Of a stretch of 8,703 bases of DNA, positions 1 through 6,081 are shown one piece after another. Within the stretch, counting starts at the first letter, position 1; the number at the start of each line of letters is the position of its first letter. The notes beneath the pieces were generated by a model. The model ran no database searches, was not told the origin of the DNA, and saw only the letters and a program-made list of their open reading frames with translations. This DNA is from JAKFWI01 sp050246435 (GTDB taxonomy: Bacteria > Pseudomonadota > Alphaproteobacteria > Caulobacterales > Aquidulcibacteraceae). A program made the translations under genes and the position numbers. The stretch spans positions 1 through 8,703 of the forward strand of contig JBFWWB010000111.1 of assembly GCA_050246435.1 (NCBI GenBank), in the 5' to 3' direction.

Positions 1-1960
1 TCAGCGGCGCAAGATCGCGCGCGATCTGCGCGCCGACCCACGCCTCCAGCCGGACCGTCGCGCGCCGGCGCGCCATCGGATCGGCGGCCTCCGCACCGAC
101 GAGGTCGATCTGCGGGCGCAGCAACGCCGCGCCCGGCGAAATCCGCGCGATCGCCGCGTTCTCGTAACGCACCGCCGCGCCGTCCAGGCTGAAGGCGAAA
201 TCAGCCGCCGCGGTGATCGCCGCCAGGCGTCGCAGCACCTCCGGCCCAAGCGCCTTCATCGCCGCATTGCGCACGGCGCGACCTTCGCGGCCTGCCGCAC
301 GCGGATCGGGCTTGAACTGCAACCCTTGCAGACGGCCGACATAATGGCCCTCCACCGTCACCTCGCCTTCTGCGGCGACGCCGGCGAGCAGACCGTCATC
401 ATCCTTGAGCCGGCGCAGCAGCGCGCTGGTGCGGCGGTCGATGAAACGCTGCGTCAGCAAAGCGTGCAGCGCGTCGCTCAGCATTTCCTCGATCGCACGC
501 GTGCGCTCGACCCAATGCGCGGCATCTTCGATCCAATCGGCGTGATGGGCGGCGTAAGTCCAAGTGCGGATATGCGCGAGCCGCGCCTGCAGCGCGTCAA
601 GATCGCCCTCGATGCGATCGAGCCTTCCCACTTCGCGCGCGACCCAATCCGCCGGCAAGCGTCCGCGCTCCAGCAAGTGCCGCGCGAACGCACCGAGTAG
701 GCGCGCATGTTCATCCACCGTGACCTTGCGATAATCGGGCACCTGGCAGATGTCCCAAAGCAGCCGCACGGCCGCGGGCGTTGCGGCGCGCGCTTCGATG
801 TCAGGATCGAGCGCCAGGCGCTTCAGAACCTCTTCGTCTTCCGCGCCGCGCACGCGCAGCAGGCCCGGCCTATCCGGCGGCCGCTGCAGCGATTGCTGCA
901 ACACCGCAATGGAGCGGAAATCAAGATCGCGGTTGCGCCATTCGACTGAAAACACCGGCTCGAATTCGTGGTTCTCGACGCGCGCGACGGCTTCTTCGTC
1001 GAATTGCGGGCAATCGCCGGTTTCGCCGAACGTGCCTTCGTTGCGGAAGCGGCCCGCGCGACCAGCGATCTGGGCGATCTCATCCGCACGCAACGCGCGA
1101 TGGCGCCGCCCGTCGAACTTAGCCTGCGCAGCGAACGCGACGTGATCGACGTCGAGATTGAGGCCCATGCCGATCGCGTCAGTGGCCACGAGGAAATCCA
1201 CCTCGCCCGACTGATAGAGCGCCGCCTGCGCGTTGCGCGTGCGCGGGCTGAGCGCGCCCATCACCACCGCCGCACCGCCGCGCTGGCGGCGGATCACCTC
1301 GGCGATCGCGTAGACCTCCTCCGCCGAGAACGCGACGATGGCCGTGCGCTTCGGCAGCTTGGTGATCTTGCGCGGGCCGACGTAGGAAAGCGTGGAGAAG
1401 CGCTCACGTCGCTCGATGCGGGCTTCCGGCAGCAGCCGGCGCACCAGAGGGCGCACCACATCCGACCCCAGCAGCATCGTTTCCCCAAGGCCACGCGCGT
1501 GCAGGATGCGATCGGTGAAAACATGCCCGCGATCGGGATCTGTCGCGAGCTGGATTTCATCAACCGCCAGGAACGCGCAACGCCGGTCCAGCGGCATGGC
1601 TTCGGCAGTGCAGATGAAATAGCGCGCCGTAGGCGGGGCGATCCGCTCTTCGCCGGTGATCAGCGCCGCGGCGTGCGCGCCCTTCGCGGCGACGACCTTA
1701 TCGTAGACCTCGCGCGCCAGAAGACGCAGCGGCAGCCCGATCATGCCGTCCGCATGGGCGAGCATGCGCTCGATCGCCAGATGCGTCTTGCCGGTATTGG
1801 TCGGCCCCAGAACGGCAACGACGGGGGCCTCGGAACGGGACTCAGGGCGCGCGGTCAAATCCTCCCCCGTGCTGTCCGGCTCGTCTTTGATGTGGCGGGC
1901 GCGGCGGCGTTTGCAAGCCGTCCAGACCCCGTGCGGCGTGCGTACGCGCGATTGGCGCAT
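1..1960 (-). CDS. Suv3/MgpS-like superfamily 2 RNA/DNA helicase, C-terminus beyond window
   Basis: This is an ATP-dependent helicase of the mitochondrial-Suv3-like family that is widespread in alphaproteobacteria, probably acting on RNA in the cytoplasm. I translated 653 codons without a stop or frameshift. The Walker A motif GPTNTGKT is at residues 52-59, the Walker B/motif II is DEIQ (134-137, the Suv3 form), GMGLNL is near 264-269, and motif VI QIAGRAGR is at 297-304. A helical Suv3_C-like region with WTYAAHHADWI follows. The reading frame is open at base 1, so the C-terminal part of a protein usually around 900 residues is missing. The ATG at 1960 directly follows an in-frame TGA, so no longer start is possible. 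A TTG at codon 35 (1858), two bases after GGGGGAGG, would give a start nearer the family's usual N-terminus. It is divergent from rpmB, with a 315-base control region between them. The family call is firm; the start and the natural substrate are not. Confidence 0.93.
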   Translation of the reverse strand, partial: MRQSRVRTPHGVWTACKRRRARHIKDEPDSTGEDLTARPESRSEAPVVAVLGPTNTGKTHLAIERMLAHADGMIGLPLRLLAREVYDKVVAAKGAHAAALITGEERIAPPTARYFICTAEAMPLDRRCAFLAVDEIQLATDPDRGHVFTDRILHARGLGETMLLGSDVVRPLVRRLLPEARIERRERFSTLSYVGPRKITKLPKRTAIVAFSAEEVYAIAEVIRRQRGGAAVVMGALSPRTRNAQAALYQSGEVDFLVATDAIGMGLNLDVDHVAFAAQAKFDGRRHRALRADEIAQIAGRAGRFRNEGTFGETGDCPQFDEEAVARVENHEFEPVFSVEWRNRDLDFRSIAVLQQSLQRPPDRPGLLRVRGAEDEEVLKRLALDPDIEARAATPAAVRLLWDICQVPDYRKVTVDEHARLLGAFARHLLERGRLPADWVAREVGRLDRIEGDLDALQARLAHIRTWTYAAHHADWIEDAAHWVERTRAIEEMLSDALHALLTQRFIDRRTSALLRRLKDDDGLLAGVAAEGEVTVEGHYVGRLQGLQFKPDPRAAGREGRAVRNAAMKALGPEVLRRLAAITAAADFAFSLDGAAVRYENAAIARISPGAALLRPQIDLVGAEAADPMARRRATVRLEAWVGAQIARDLAPL

Positions 1961-2000
1961 TCACGGTTTCAGCTCGCCTCAAAAGAGAAAGAACGCGGAA

Positions 2001-2018
2001 CGAATCATCGACGAATCA
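2001..2018. repeat. Direct repeat CGAATCA x2 holding two GANTC sites
   Basis: CGAATCA occurs at 2001-2007 and 2012-2018, an 11-base period or about one helical turn. Each copy contains GAATC, which matches GANTC, the target of the CcrM adenine methyltransferase of alphaproteobacteria. In Caulobacter, promoter-proximal GANTC methylation together with GcrA tunes cell-cycle transcription. Here the pair lies about 41-58 bases upstream of the helicase ATG. GANTC also occurs inside genes in this window, so the signal is the close spacing at a promoter, not mere presence. Confidence 0.45.
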
Positions 2019-2049
2019 CTTACTTTCGAATGTTCCTGTTTTAGTCCAA

Positions 2050-2078
2050 TCTATATTTTGGGGTTAACCCCGTATTAA
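2050..2078 (-). promoter_or_regulatory. Candidate sigma-70-type promoter for the helicase
   Basis: On the minus strand, TTAATA (2078-2073) and TATAGA (2055-2050) are 17 bases apart, and each matches four of six consensus positions. Transcription would start near 2043, giving a leader of roughly 80 bases that includes the two GANTC sites. The CtrA-like box covers the -35 and spacer. Each hexamer is only a moderate match, and the support comes mainly from the spacing and the location. Confidence 0.35.
2060..2071. repeat. Perfect 12-bp palindrome GGGGTTAACCCC
   Basis: GGGGTTAACCCC is its own reverse complement, so a dimeric DNA-binding protein could read it. It contains the left TTAA half of the CtrA-like box (2064-2067), so the two elements overlap. 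It has no loop, so it is not a convincing terminator. It could be a second operator or a chance extension of the TTAA core. Confidence 0.4.
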
Positions 2079-2080
2079 CC
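2064..2080 (+). promoter_or_regulatory. CtrA-like binding box TTAA-N7-TTAACC
   Basis: The sequence TTAACCCCGTATTAACC has two TTAA halves separated by exactly seven bases, and the second is followed by CC. This matches the known full-site consensus of the CtrA cell-cycle response regulator (TTAA-N7-TTAA, often TTAAC). On the minus strand the box overlaps a candidate -35 (TTAATA) of a helicase promoter. On the plus strand it lies 13 bases upstream of TATACA. Sites overlapping -35 are typical of CtrA-controlled promoters. The site is seen directly; binding and the regulated gene are inferred. Confidence 0.6.
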
Positions 2081-2099
2081 ACAATTTCCCGGATATACA

Positions 2100-2107
2100 T
2101 TAACCAT
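2100..2107 (+). promoter_or_regulatory. CtrA-like half-site TTAACCAT
   Basis: TTAACCAT matches the single half-site form described for CtrA-bound promoters in Caulobacter. It is the third TTAACC in 42 bases (2064, 2075, 2100) and directly follows a possible plus-strand -10, TATACA at 2094-2099. It sits just before the ribosome-binding sequence at 2111. An eight-base match alone is weak; the cluster makes it worth noting. Confidence 0.4.
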
Positions 2108-2110
2108 AAA

Positions 2111-2116
2111 AGGGAG
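2111..2116 (+). promoter_or_regulatory. Shine-Dalgarno-like AGGGAG
   Basis: AGGGAG lies two bases before ATG 2119 and four bases before GTG 2121, in a region where no start codon would be needed if only rpmB were translated. It is a better ribosome-binding sequence than anything in front of rpmB. It supports translation starting here, and the spacing slightly favours the GTG. Confidence 0.4.
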
Positions 2117-2120
2117 CCAT

Positions 2121-2297
2121 GTGGCGACGCACGCTTCCTACGCGAAAGGCCAACCGGCGCATGGCCCAAGCGAATTCCCCTGGCCGTTCATCCCCGCCCC
2201 GCTTGACCGGAAGGCGCTGCTTGCCTATTCGTCCGGCCCTCGTTTTCCCTGTTTCCACGCCTTGGCGCTTAAATCATGTCTCGTCGCTGCGAACTGA
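2121..2297 (+). CDS. Candidate small ORF, 58 residues, overlapping rpmB start
   Basis: I do not recognise this ORF. It would start at GTG 2121, four bases after AGGGAG, and end at TGA 2295-2297, overlapping the first 22 bases of rpmB in another frame. The product begins MATHASYAKGQ and contains a proline/aromatic stretch (EFPWPFIPAPL, about residues 18-28) and two cysteines. No signal peptide or membrane segment is evident. By my count 40 of 58 third codon positions are G or C, which is compatible with coding in this genome but not decisive. An ATG at 2119 opens a different frame that runs through rpmB as an Arg/Pro-rich shadow. This ORF could be a regulatory leader or a small protein under the CtrA-like box, or simply an untranslated leader. 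Confidence 0.27.
   Translation: MATHASYAKGQPAHGPSEFPWPFIPAPLDRKALLAYSSGPRFPCFHALALKSCLVAAN
2203..2231 (+). promoter_or_regulatory. Candidate rpmB promoter
   Basis: TTGACC (2203-2208) matches five of six bases of the -35 consensus. TATTCG follows after exactly 17 bases (2226-2231) and matches three of six -10 positions. Transcription would start near 2238 and give a leader of about 38 bases before the rpmB ATG. This would serve rpmB independently of the CtrA-like region upstream. The -10 is weak. Confidence 0.35.
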
Positions 2298-2572
2298 CCG
2301 GAACCGGCCGCCAGATCGGCCATCTCGTCAGCCACTCCAATATCAAGACGAAGCGCGAATTCGCGCCGAACCTCGTGAACGTCACGCTGGCCAGCGATGC
2401 GCTCGGGCGTTCGTTCAAGCTGCGGGTGACGGCGGCGGCGCTGCGCACGGTCGATCACAATGGCGGCCTGGACGCCTTTCTCACCAAGGCGGATGAAACG
2501 AAACTTTCCGAGCGCGCCGCTAAGATCAGGCGCGATCTCAAGAAGAAGCTCGCGGAATCGGCCGCCGCCTAA
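2276..2572 (+). CDS. rpmB: 50S ribosomal protein L28
   Basis: This is a structural protein of the large ribosomal subunit. The 98-residue product opens MSRRCELTGTGRQIGHLVSH and has the family's basic middle part (NIKTKREFAPNLVNVTL) and the conserved segment with LRVTAAALRTVDHNGGLDAFL. The C-terminus is Lys-rich and helical, as in other alphaproteobacterial L28 proteins of about 95-100 residues. No clear Shine-Dalgarno sequence precedes ATG 2276 (the preceding bases are cgcttaaatc). Initiation may use a leaderless-like or weakly structured site, or be coupled to the candidate small ORF that ends 22 bases inside the gene. Its TAA stop overlaps the TAG of the convergent phytase-like gene. Confidence 0.97.
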   Translation: MSRRCELTGTGRQIGHLVSHSNIKTKREFAPNLVNVTLASDALGRSFKLRVTAAALRTVDHNGGLDAFLTKADETKLSERAAKIRRDLKKKLAESAAA

Positions 2573-3603
2573 CGCGGCGCGCCTTTCGCGGTCGATTCCT
2601 CAGCAGGCAGATCGAACGCGTAGAGCAGCGTGCGCTGCGACGCGCTGAAATTGTCGTCCGAGATGATGTAAAGGCGTGTGGCTCCATTCGCCCCGGGCGT
2701 CACCGCCAGGCCCTCGAAATTGTCGAGCGCCAGCGGCTTCAGCAACGAGGCCAGCACCGGCCCATCGAGATGCGGGCGCGCATCGGCGAGGCCCGCGGCC
2801 TTGTAGCGGCGCAACTCCGTGCGGCTGCCGAGAATAGGAAACCAGAAGCGCTCCAGAGCGAGATAATCGCCGCCGGGCAGCGGCCGCAGCGCCACAAGCG
2901 CGTAGTTTTCCGAAACCTGCGCGGGGCCGGCGATCCAGCCGCCATTGCCGTCGATCCGCATACGGAAGAATTGCGTCGGCGGCTTGTGATCGGCGGAAAA
3001 TTCGCGCCCCGCGATCAAATCGCCCTCAGGCGTTGCGGTGAGCGCTTCGAGGCCTTCGTTCTCGCCCATATCCTGTGGCGCCGCGGGGCCTTCGACGCCG
3101 CCCGCAAGCGGCCCCTTGCCGTCGAGATCGTAGATCCAGATGCGATGATGACGCTCGAAGCTCACGGCGTAGCGGCCATCCGGCAAGCGCGCGATATCTT
3201 CGGCATCCTGCCATTCCTTGCTGTCGAGCGGTTCGCCCTTCAGGCCGCGCATCAGCGCGATGCGCGCGTCGCTTAGCCCTGTGAGATCGCCGGCCGCATC
3301 GAGCACGACTTTGGCCTCGAAGAAGGCCCCGTCATCCGACACGGCGGTGATGCGCCCGCCTTTGTCGATCTCTAACCCGGACCAACCGCCGAACATGCCG
3401 TTCGCGGCTTTGAGCTCCAGGCCGCCGCGGAAAATGAGCGCGCCGTAACGGGCCCCGTTTCCGGCGGTCTGCGAGATCGGCGCAGGCTTCGTCTCAATCG
3501 TCAGTGCTTGCCAGCCGGCGGGCTGCGGCGGCGTTTCCTGCGCGCCCGCGCAGGCGCTCGCCAACAACAAAAGTGCCGCAGCGGCGGCGCCGATAGGCTT
3601 CAT
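2569..3603 (-). CDS. Exported phytase-like/esterase-like domain protein
   Basis: This is a 344-residue secreted protein resembling the 'esterase-like activity of phytase family' group, a beta-propeller-like fold whose substrate is usually unknown. The N-terminus is a signal peptide: Lys at residue 3, then a hydrophobic run of Ala/Leu, then LLASACAGA. Cleavage could be before Cys18 (lipoprotein, LASAC) or after AGA21. Family-like segments are FGGWSGLEIDKGGRITAVSDDG (about residues 71-92), a DAEDIARLPDGRYAVSFERHHRIW block, ENEGLEAL and a late DNFEGLAV. The repeated GLE/EGL motifs carry acidic residues that could bind metal. Its ATG overlaps the cobT stop as ATGA, so translation is probably coupled to cobT. 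Enzymatic activity is not established by the sequence. Confidence 0.82.
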   Translation of the reverse strand: MKPIGAAAAALLLLASACAGAQETPPQPAGWQALTIETKPAPISQTAGNGARYGALIFRGGLELKAANGMFGGWSGLEIDKGGRITAVSDDGAFFEAKVVLDAAGDLTGLSDARIALMRGLKGEPLDSKEWQDAEDIARLPDGRYAVSFERHHRIWIYDLDGKGPLAGGVEGPAAPQDMGENEGLEALTATPEGDLIAGREFSADHKPPTQFFRMRIDGNGGWIAGPAQVSENYALVALRPLPGGDYLALERFWFPILGSRTELRRYKAAGLADARPHLDGPVLASLLKPLALDNFEGLAVTPGANGATRLYIISDDNFSASQRTLLYAFDLPAEESTAKGAPR

Positions 3604-5468
3604 GCGGCGATGCCGCGCCCGCGCCCGCCGCGCGTATCCATGGCGGCGCCATCCTCATCGAACAATTCGGCGAGCTTTTCGGTCATCGCGCCGCCCAATT
3701 GCTCCGCATCCACGATTGTCACGGCGCGGCGATAATACCGCGTCACGTCATGGCCGATACCGATGGCGATGAGCTCCACTGGGCTGCGGTTCTCAACGTA
3801 ATCGATCACCGCGCGCAGATGCTGCTCGAGATAGTTGCCCGGATTGGCCGACAGTGTGGAATCGTCCACCGGCGCGCCGTCCGAAATCACCATCAGGATG
3901 CGCCGCTGCTCCGGGCGCGCGATCAGGCGCTCATGCGCCCACAGCAGCGCTTCGCCATCGATATTCTCTTTCAGCAACCCCTCGCGCATCATGAGGCCGA
4001 GATTGCGCCGCGCGCGCCGCCAGGGCGCATCCGCCGCCTTGTAGATCACATGGCGCAAATCGTTGAGGCGGCCGGGATTGGGCGGCCGCCCGGCCTTCAC
4101 CCAATCTTCCTTACTGGTTCCGCCCTTCCAGGCGCGCGTCGTGAAGCCCAGCAGTTCAACCTTGACGCCGCAACGCTCCAAGGTGCGCGCCAGGATATCG
4201 GCGCATAGGGCCGCCACCATGATCGGCCGCCCGCGCATCGAACCGGAATTGTCGAGCAGCAGAGTGACCACCGTATCGCGGAATTCCGCATCGTCTTCCT
4301 GCTTGAACGAAAGCGCCGAGAGCGGATCGACGATCACCCGCGTGAGACGCGCGGAGTCGAGCAGACCCTCTTCCAGATCGAACGTCCAGGCGCGGTTCTG
4401 CTTGGCCAGCAGGCGGCGTTGCAGCCGGTTCGCCAAGCGGCCCACCGCGCCCTGCAGCGGCTTCAATTGCTGATCGAGATAAGCGCGCAGGCGCGTCAAT
4501 TCCTCGGAATCGCACAGCGCCTCGGCGGCGATCACCTCGTCGTGCGCGCGCGTGTACACCTTGTATTGCGCGCTCGGATCGCCCGGCTGGGAGCGGAAAT
4601 TCGGCCGGATCGGCGTATCGCCATCTTCGGGCTCGTCCGTGTCGTCGGAAGCGTCGGTATCGGATTCGAGCTCGAACTCGCTCGCGTCCTCGCTGTCGGC
4701 GTCGCTTTCGGCATCCGTCGCCTGCGCTTCGGTGGATTGATCCTCCTGCGGCTGCTGATCGCCCTCATCGACCTGCGGTTCGGGCGCCTGCTGTTCGGGC
4801 GCGTTCTCGTCCGTCTCGTCGCTGGCGTGATCGCCCAGCTCATCGGCCATATCGAGATCGCGGATCAGATCGCGCGCGAGCTGCGCGAAATGCCTTTGAT
4901 CGTCTATGCTGGCGCTCAGCTTATCGAGCGTGGCGCCGGCCTTCTCCTCAATCTCCTTGCGCCAGGAACCGACCACGCCGCGCGCAATCTCCGGCGGCGC
5001 CTCGCCTGTCAGGCGTTCGCGCACTAGCAGCGCCAGCGCATCCGACAGCGGCGCCGTGTTGCGGTCTTCGATGCGGGAAAAGCCCTTGCGTTCGTATTTC
5101 TCTTCCAGCGCCGCGGTGAGGTTGGCGGCGACGCCCTGCAGCGCGTTCGCGCCCAAAGCCTGGCAGCGCATATCCTCCGCCGCGTCGAACAATTCGCGCG
5201 CGCCGGCGCCGGCGGGCCGGCGGGCGGCGTGTGCGCCGGCGTCATGGTGGGCGATGCGCAACGCAAGCCCATCCGCCACGCCGCGCAGGCGGGCCGCCTC
5301 CTCGCCATGCAGGTGACGCGGGGGGTGCGGCAGCACGACGCGGCCCTGGGAGAGCCGCGGCCCCTCCGCGCCGAACGTGACCTCAAGATCCTCCGCGCCG
5401 GCCAACGCGCGCGTGGATTGCGCGATGGCGCGCTTGAACAGCTCGGCCGGGGTTTCTTTCTGAGACAT
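3600..5468 (-). CDS. cobT: Aerobic cobaltochelatase subunit CobT
   Basis: CobT works with the AAA+ subunit CobS to form the ATP-driven part of the CobNST complex, which inserts cobalt into hydrogenobyrinate a,c-diamide in the cytoplasm. The 622-residue length is usual for the family. An N-terminal helical domain (about 1-205) leads into an Asp/Glu/Gln-rich linker (about 206-285). Next come a conserved region with QYKVYTRAHDEVI (301-313) and a C-terminal VWA domain. The MIDAS motif DNSGSM is at 406-411, and ISDGAPVDD follows near 528-536. The C-terminus ends ELFDEDG plus a short Gly/Arg tail (RGGRGRG). The ATG at 5468 is preceded by AGAAGG and by an in-frame TAG nine bases upstream, which fixes the start. 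The gene is followed by the phytase-like gene through an ATGA overlap, and is separated from cobS by two other genes. Confidence 0.96.
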   Translation of the reverse strand: MSQKETPAELFKRAIAQSTRALAGAEDLEVTFGAEGPRLSQGRVVLPHPPRHLHGEEAARLRGVADGLALRIAHHDAGAHAARRPAGAGARELFDAAEDMRCQALGANALQGVAANLTAALEEKYERKGFSRIEDRNTAPLSDALALLVRERLTGEAPPEIARGVVGSWRKEIEEKAGATLDKLSASIDDQRHFAQLARDLIRDLDMADELGDHASDETDENAPEQQAPEPQVDEGDQQPQEDQSTEAQATDAESDADSEDASEFELESDTDASDDTDEPEDGDTPIRPNFRSQPGDPSAQYKVYTRAHDEVIAAEALCDSEELTRLRAYLDQQLKPLQGAVGRLANRLQRRLLAKQNRAWTFDLEEGLLDSARLTRVIVDPLSALSFKQEDDAEFRDTVVTLLLDNSGSMRGRPIMVAALCADILARTLERCGVKVELLGFTTRAWKGGTSKEDWVKAGRPPNPGRLNDLRHVIYKAADAPWRRARRNLGLMMREGLLKENIDGEALLWAHERLIARPEQRRILMVISDGAPVDDSTLSANPGNYLEQHLRAVIDYVENRSPVELIAIGIGHDVTRYYRRAVTIVDAEQLGGAMTEKLAELFDEDGAAMDTRGGRGRGIAA

Positions 5469-5529
5469 CGCCTTCTAGAGATAACCCGCCTCCTCGTTGC
5501 GGCGAAAGGCTTTTGCTCCGGCGAACCCC

Positions 5530-6081
5530 ATGGTGGATATCGCGGAAACGCGGCTCTTGCTGATCCGGCACAGCCATGCCGTCGGGCAGGAGCCGGAATC
5601 GCCCTTGACCGGGCCGGGCGTGGCCGCCGCCAAGGAGCTGGCGGAGGTGCTCTCCCGCCAGCCGATCGATGCGATCTATTCGAGCCCCTACAAGCGCGCG
5701 CTGACGACGATGCAGCCGCTCGCGGCGGCCCTCGGGCGCACCGTCAAAATCGATCGCCGCCTGCAGGAACGCCGCCTGGCGGCGACTGCGCTCGACGATT
5801 GGCGCGCCCATGTTCTACGCTCCTACGCCGACGAGCATTACGCGCCGGAAGGCGGGGAAAGCATCGCGCAGGTGCGCCGCCGCGCGCTCGGCGCGCTAAG
5901 CGATATCGCAGCCAACAAGCACACGCTTCCCGCCATCTGCACGCATGGCCAATTCATCTCCGCCGTGCTTGCGACGTGCGACCCGAATTTTGGCTACGAG
6001 GATTGGCTCGCGCTGCGCAATCCACACGTCATCCCCATCACCATGCGCGGGGCCAAGATCACAAGCTTCCGGCTCGCTTAG
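5530..6081 (+). CDS. Histidine phosphatase family protein (phosphoglycerate-mutase-like)
   Basis: This is a phosphohydrolase of the branch-1 histidine phosphatase superfamily, 183 residues from ATG 5530. The phosphohistidine motif is RHS (Arg13-His14-Ser15) in LLIRHSHAV. The second phosphate-pocket Arg is in SSPYKRAL (about residue 56), the likely proton-donor Glu is in LQERRL (about 80), and the second catalytic His is in CTHGQF (139). A TTG at 5497 would add 11 residues. I prefer ATG 5530 because it places RHS at the usual distance from the N-terminus, though no good Shine-Dalgarno is seen for either. The gene is divergent from cobT, with 61 bases between them. It could be a CobC/alpha-ribazole phosphatase or a SixA/GpmB-like enzyme; sequence alone does not decide. 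Confidence 0.88.
   Translation: MVDIAETRLLLIRHSHAVGQEPESPLTGPGVAAAKELAEVLSRQPIDAIYSSPYKRALTTMQPLAAALGRTVKIDRRLQERRLAATALDDWRAHVLRSYADEHYAPEGGESIAQVRRRALGALSDIAANKHTLPAICTHGQFISAVLATCDPNFGYEDWLALRNPHVIPITMRGAKITSFRLA

Larger units (their letters stand above)
1961..2275. other. Divergent intergenic control region between helicase and rpmB
   Basis: This 315-base stretch separates the divergent helicase and rpmB genes. Its first half (about 1980-2110) is clearly AT-richer than the surrounding genes. It holds a GANTC direct-repeat pair, a perfect palindrome, a TTAA-N7-TTAA box, a TTAACCAT half-site and hexamers resembling -10 elements on both strands. The second half (about 2111-2275) is GC-rich again and carries a strong ribosome-binding sequence, a possible small ORF and a candidate rpmB promoter. 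These parts are listed separately. No tRNA, riboswitch or clear terminator is visible. Confidence 0.8.

Noticed and set aside
968..2044. A 358-codon plus-strand open frame opposite the helicase
   Set aside because: The minus strand here encodes clear helicase motifs (GPTNTGKT, DEIQ, QIAGRAGR). The plus frame gives an Arg/Ala/His-rich product without a recognisable domain, typical of antisense frames in GC-rich genes.
2060..2071. The GGGGTTAACCCC palindrome as a terminator
   Set aside because: It has no loop and no following T-run, and it lies between divergent genes where no terminator is expected.
2119..2496. A 125-codon frame from ATG 2119 running through rpmB
   Set aside because: It shares most of its length with rpmB in a different frame and is Arg/Pro-rich. 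The alternative GTG 2121 frame is shorter and better spaced from the AGGGAG.
4419..5027. A 202-codon plus-strand frame that looks like a membrane protein
   Set aside because: It is opposite the Asp/Glu-rich linker of CobT. The complement of GAC/GAT/GAA codons reads as Val/Ile/Phe, which creates a false hydrophobic profile.
5497..5529. TTG 5497 as the start of the histidine phosphatase
   Set aside because: It adds 11 residues (MRRKAFAPANP) with no conserved feature and no good ribosome-binding site. ATG 5530 gives the usual spacing to RHS.
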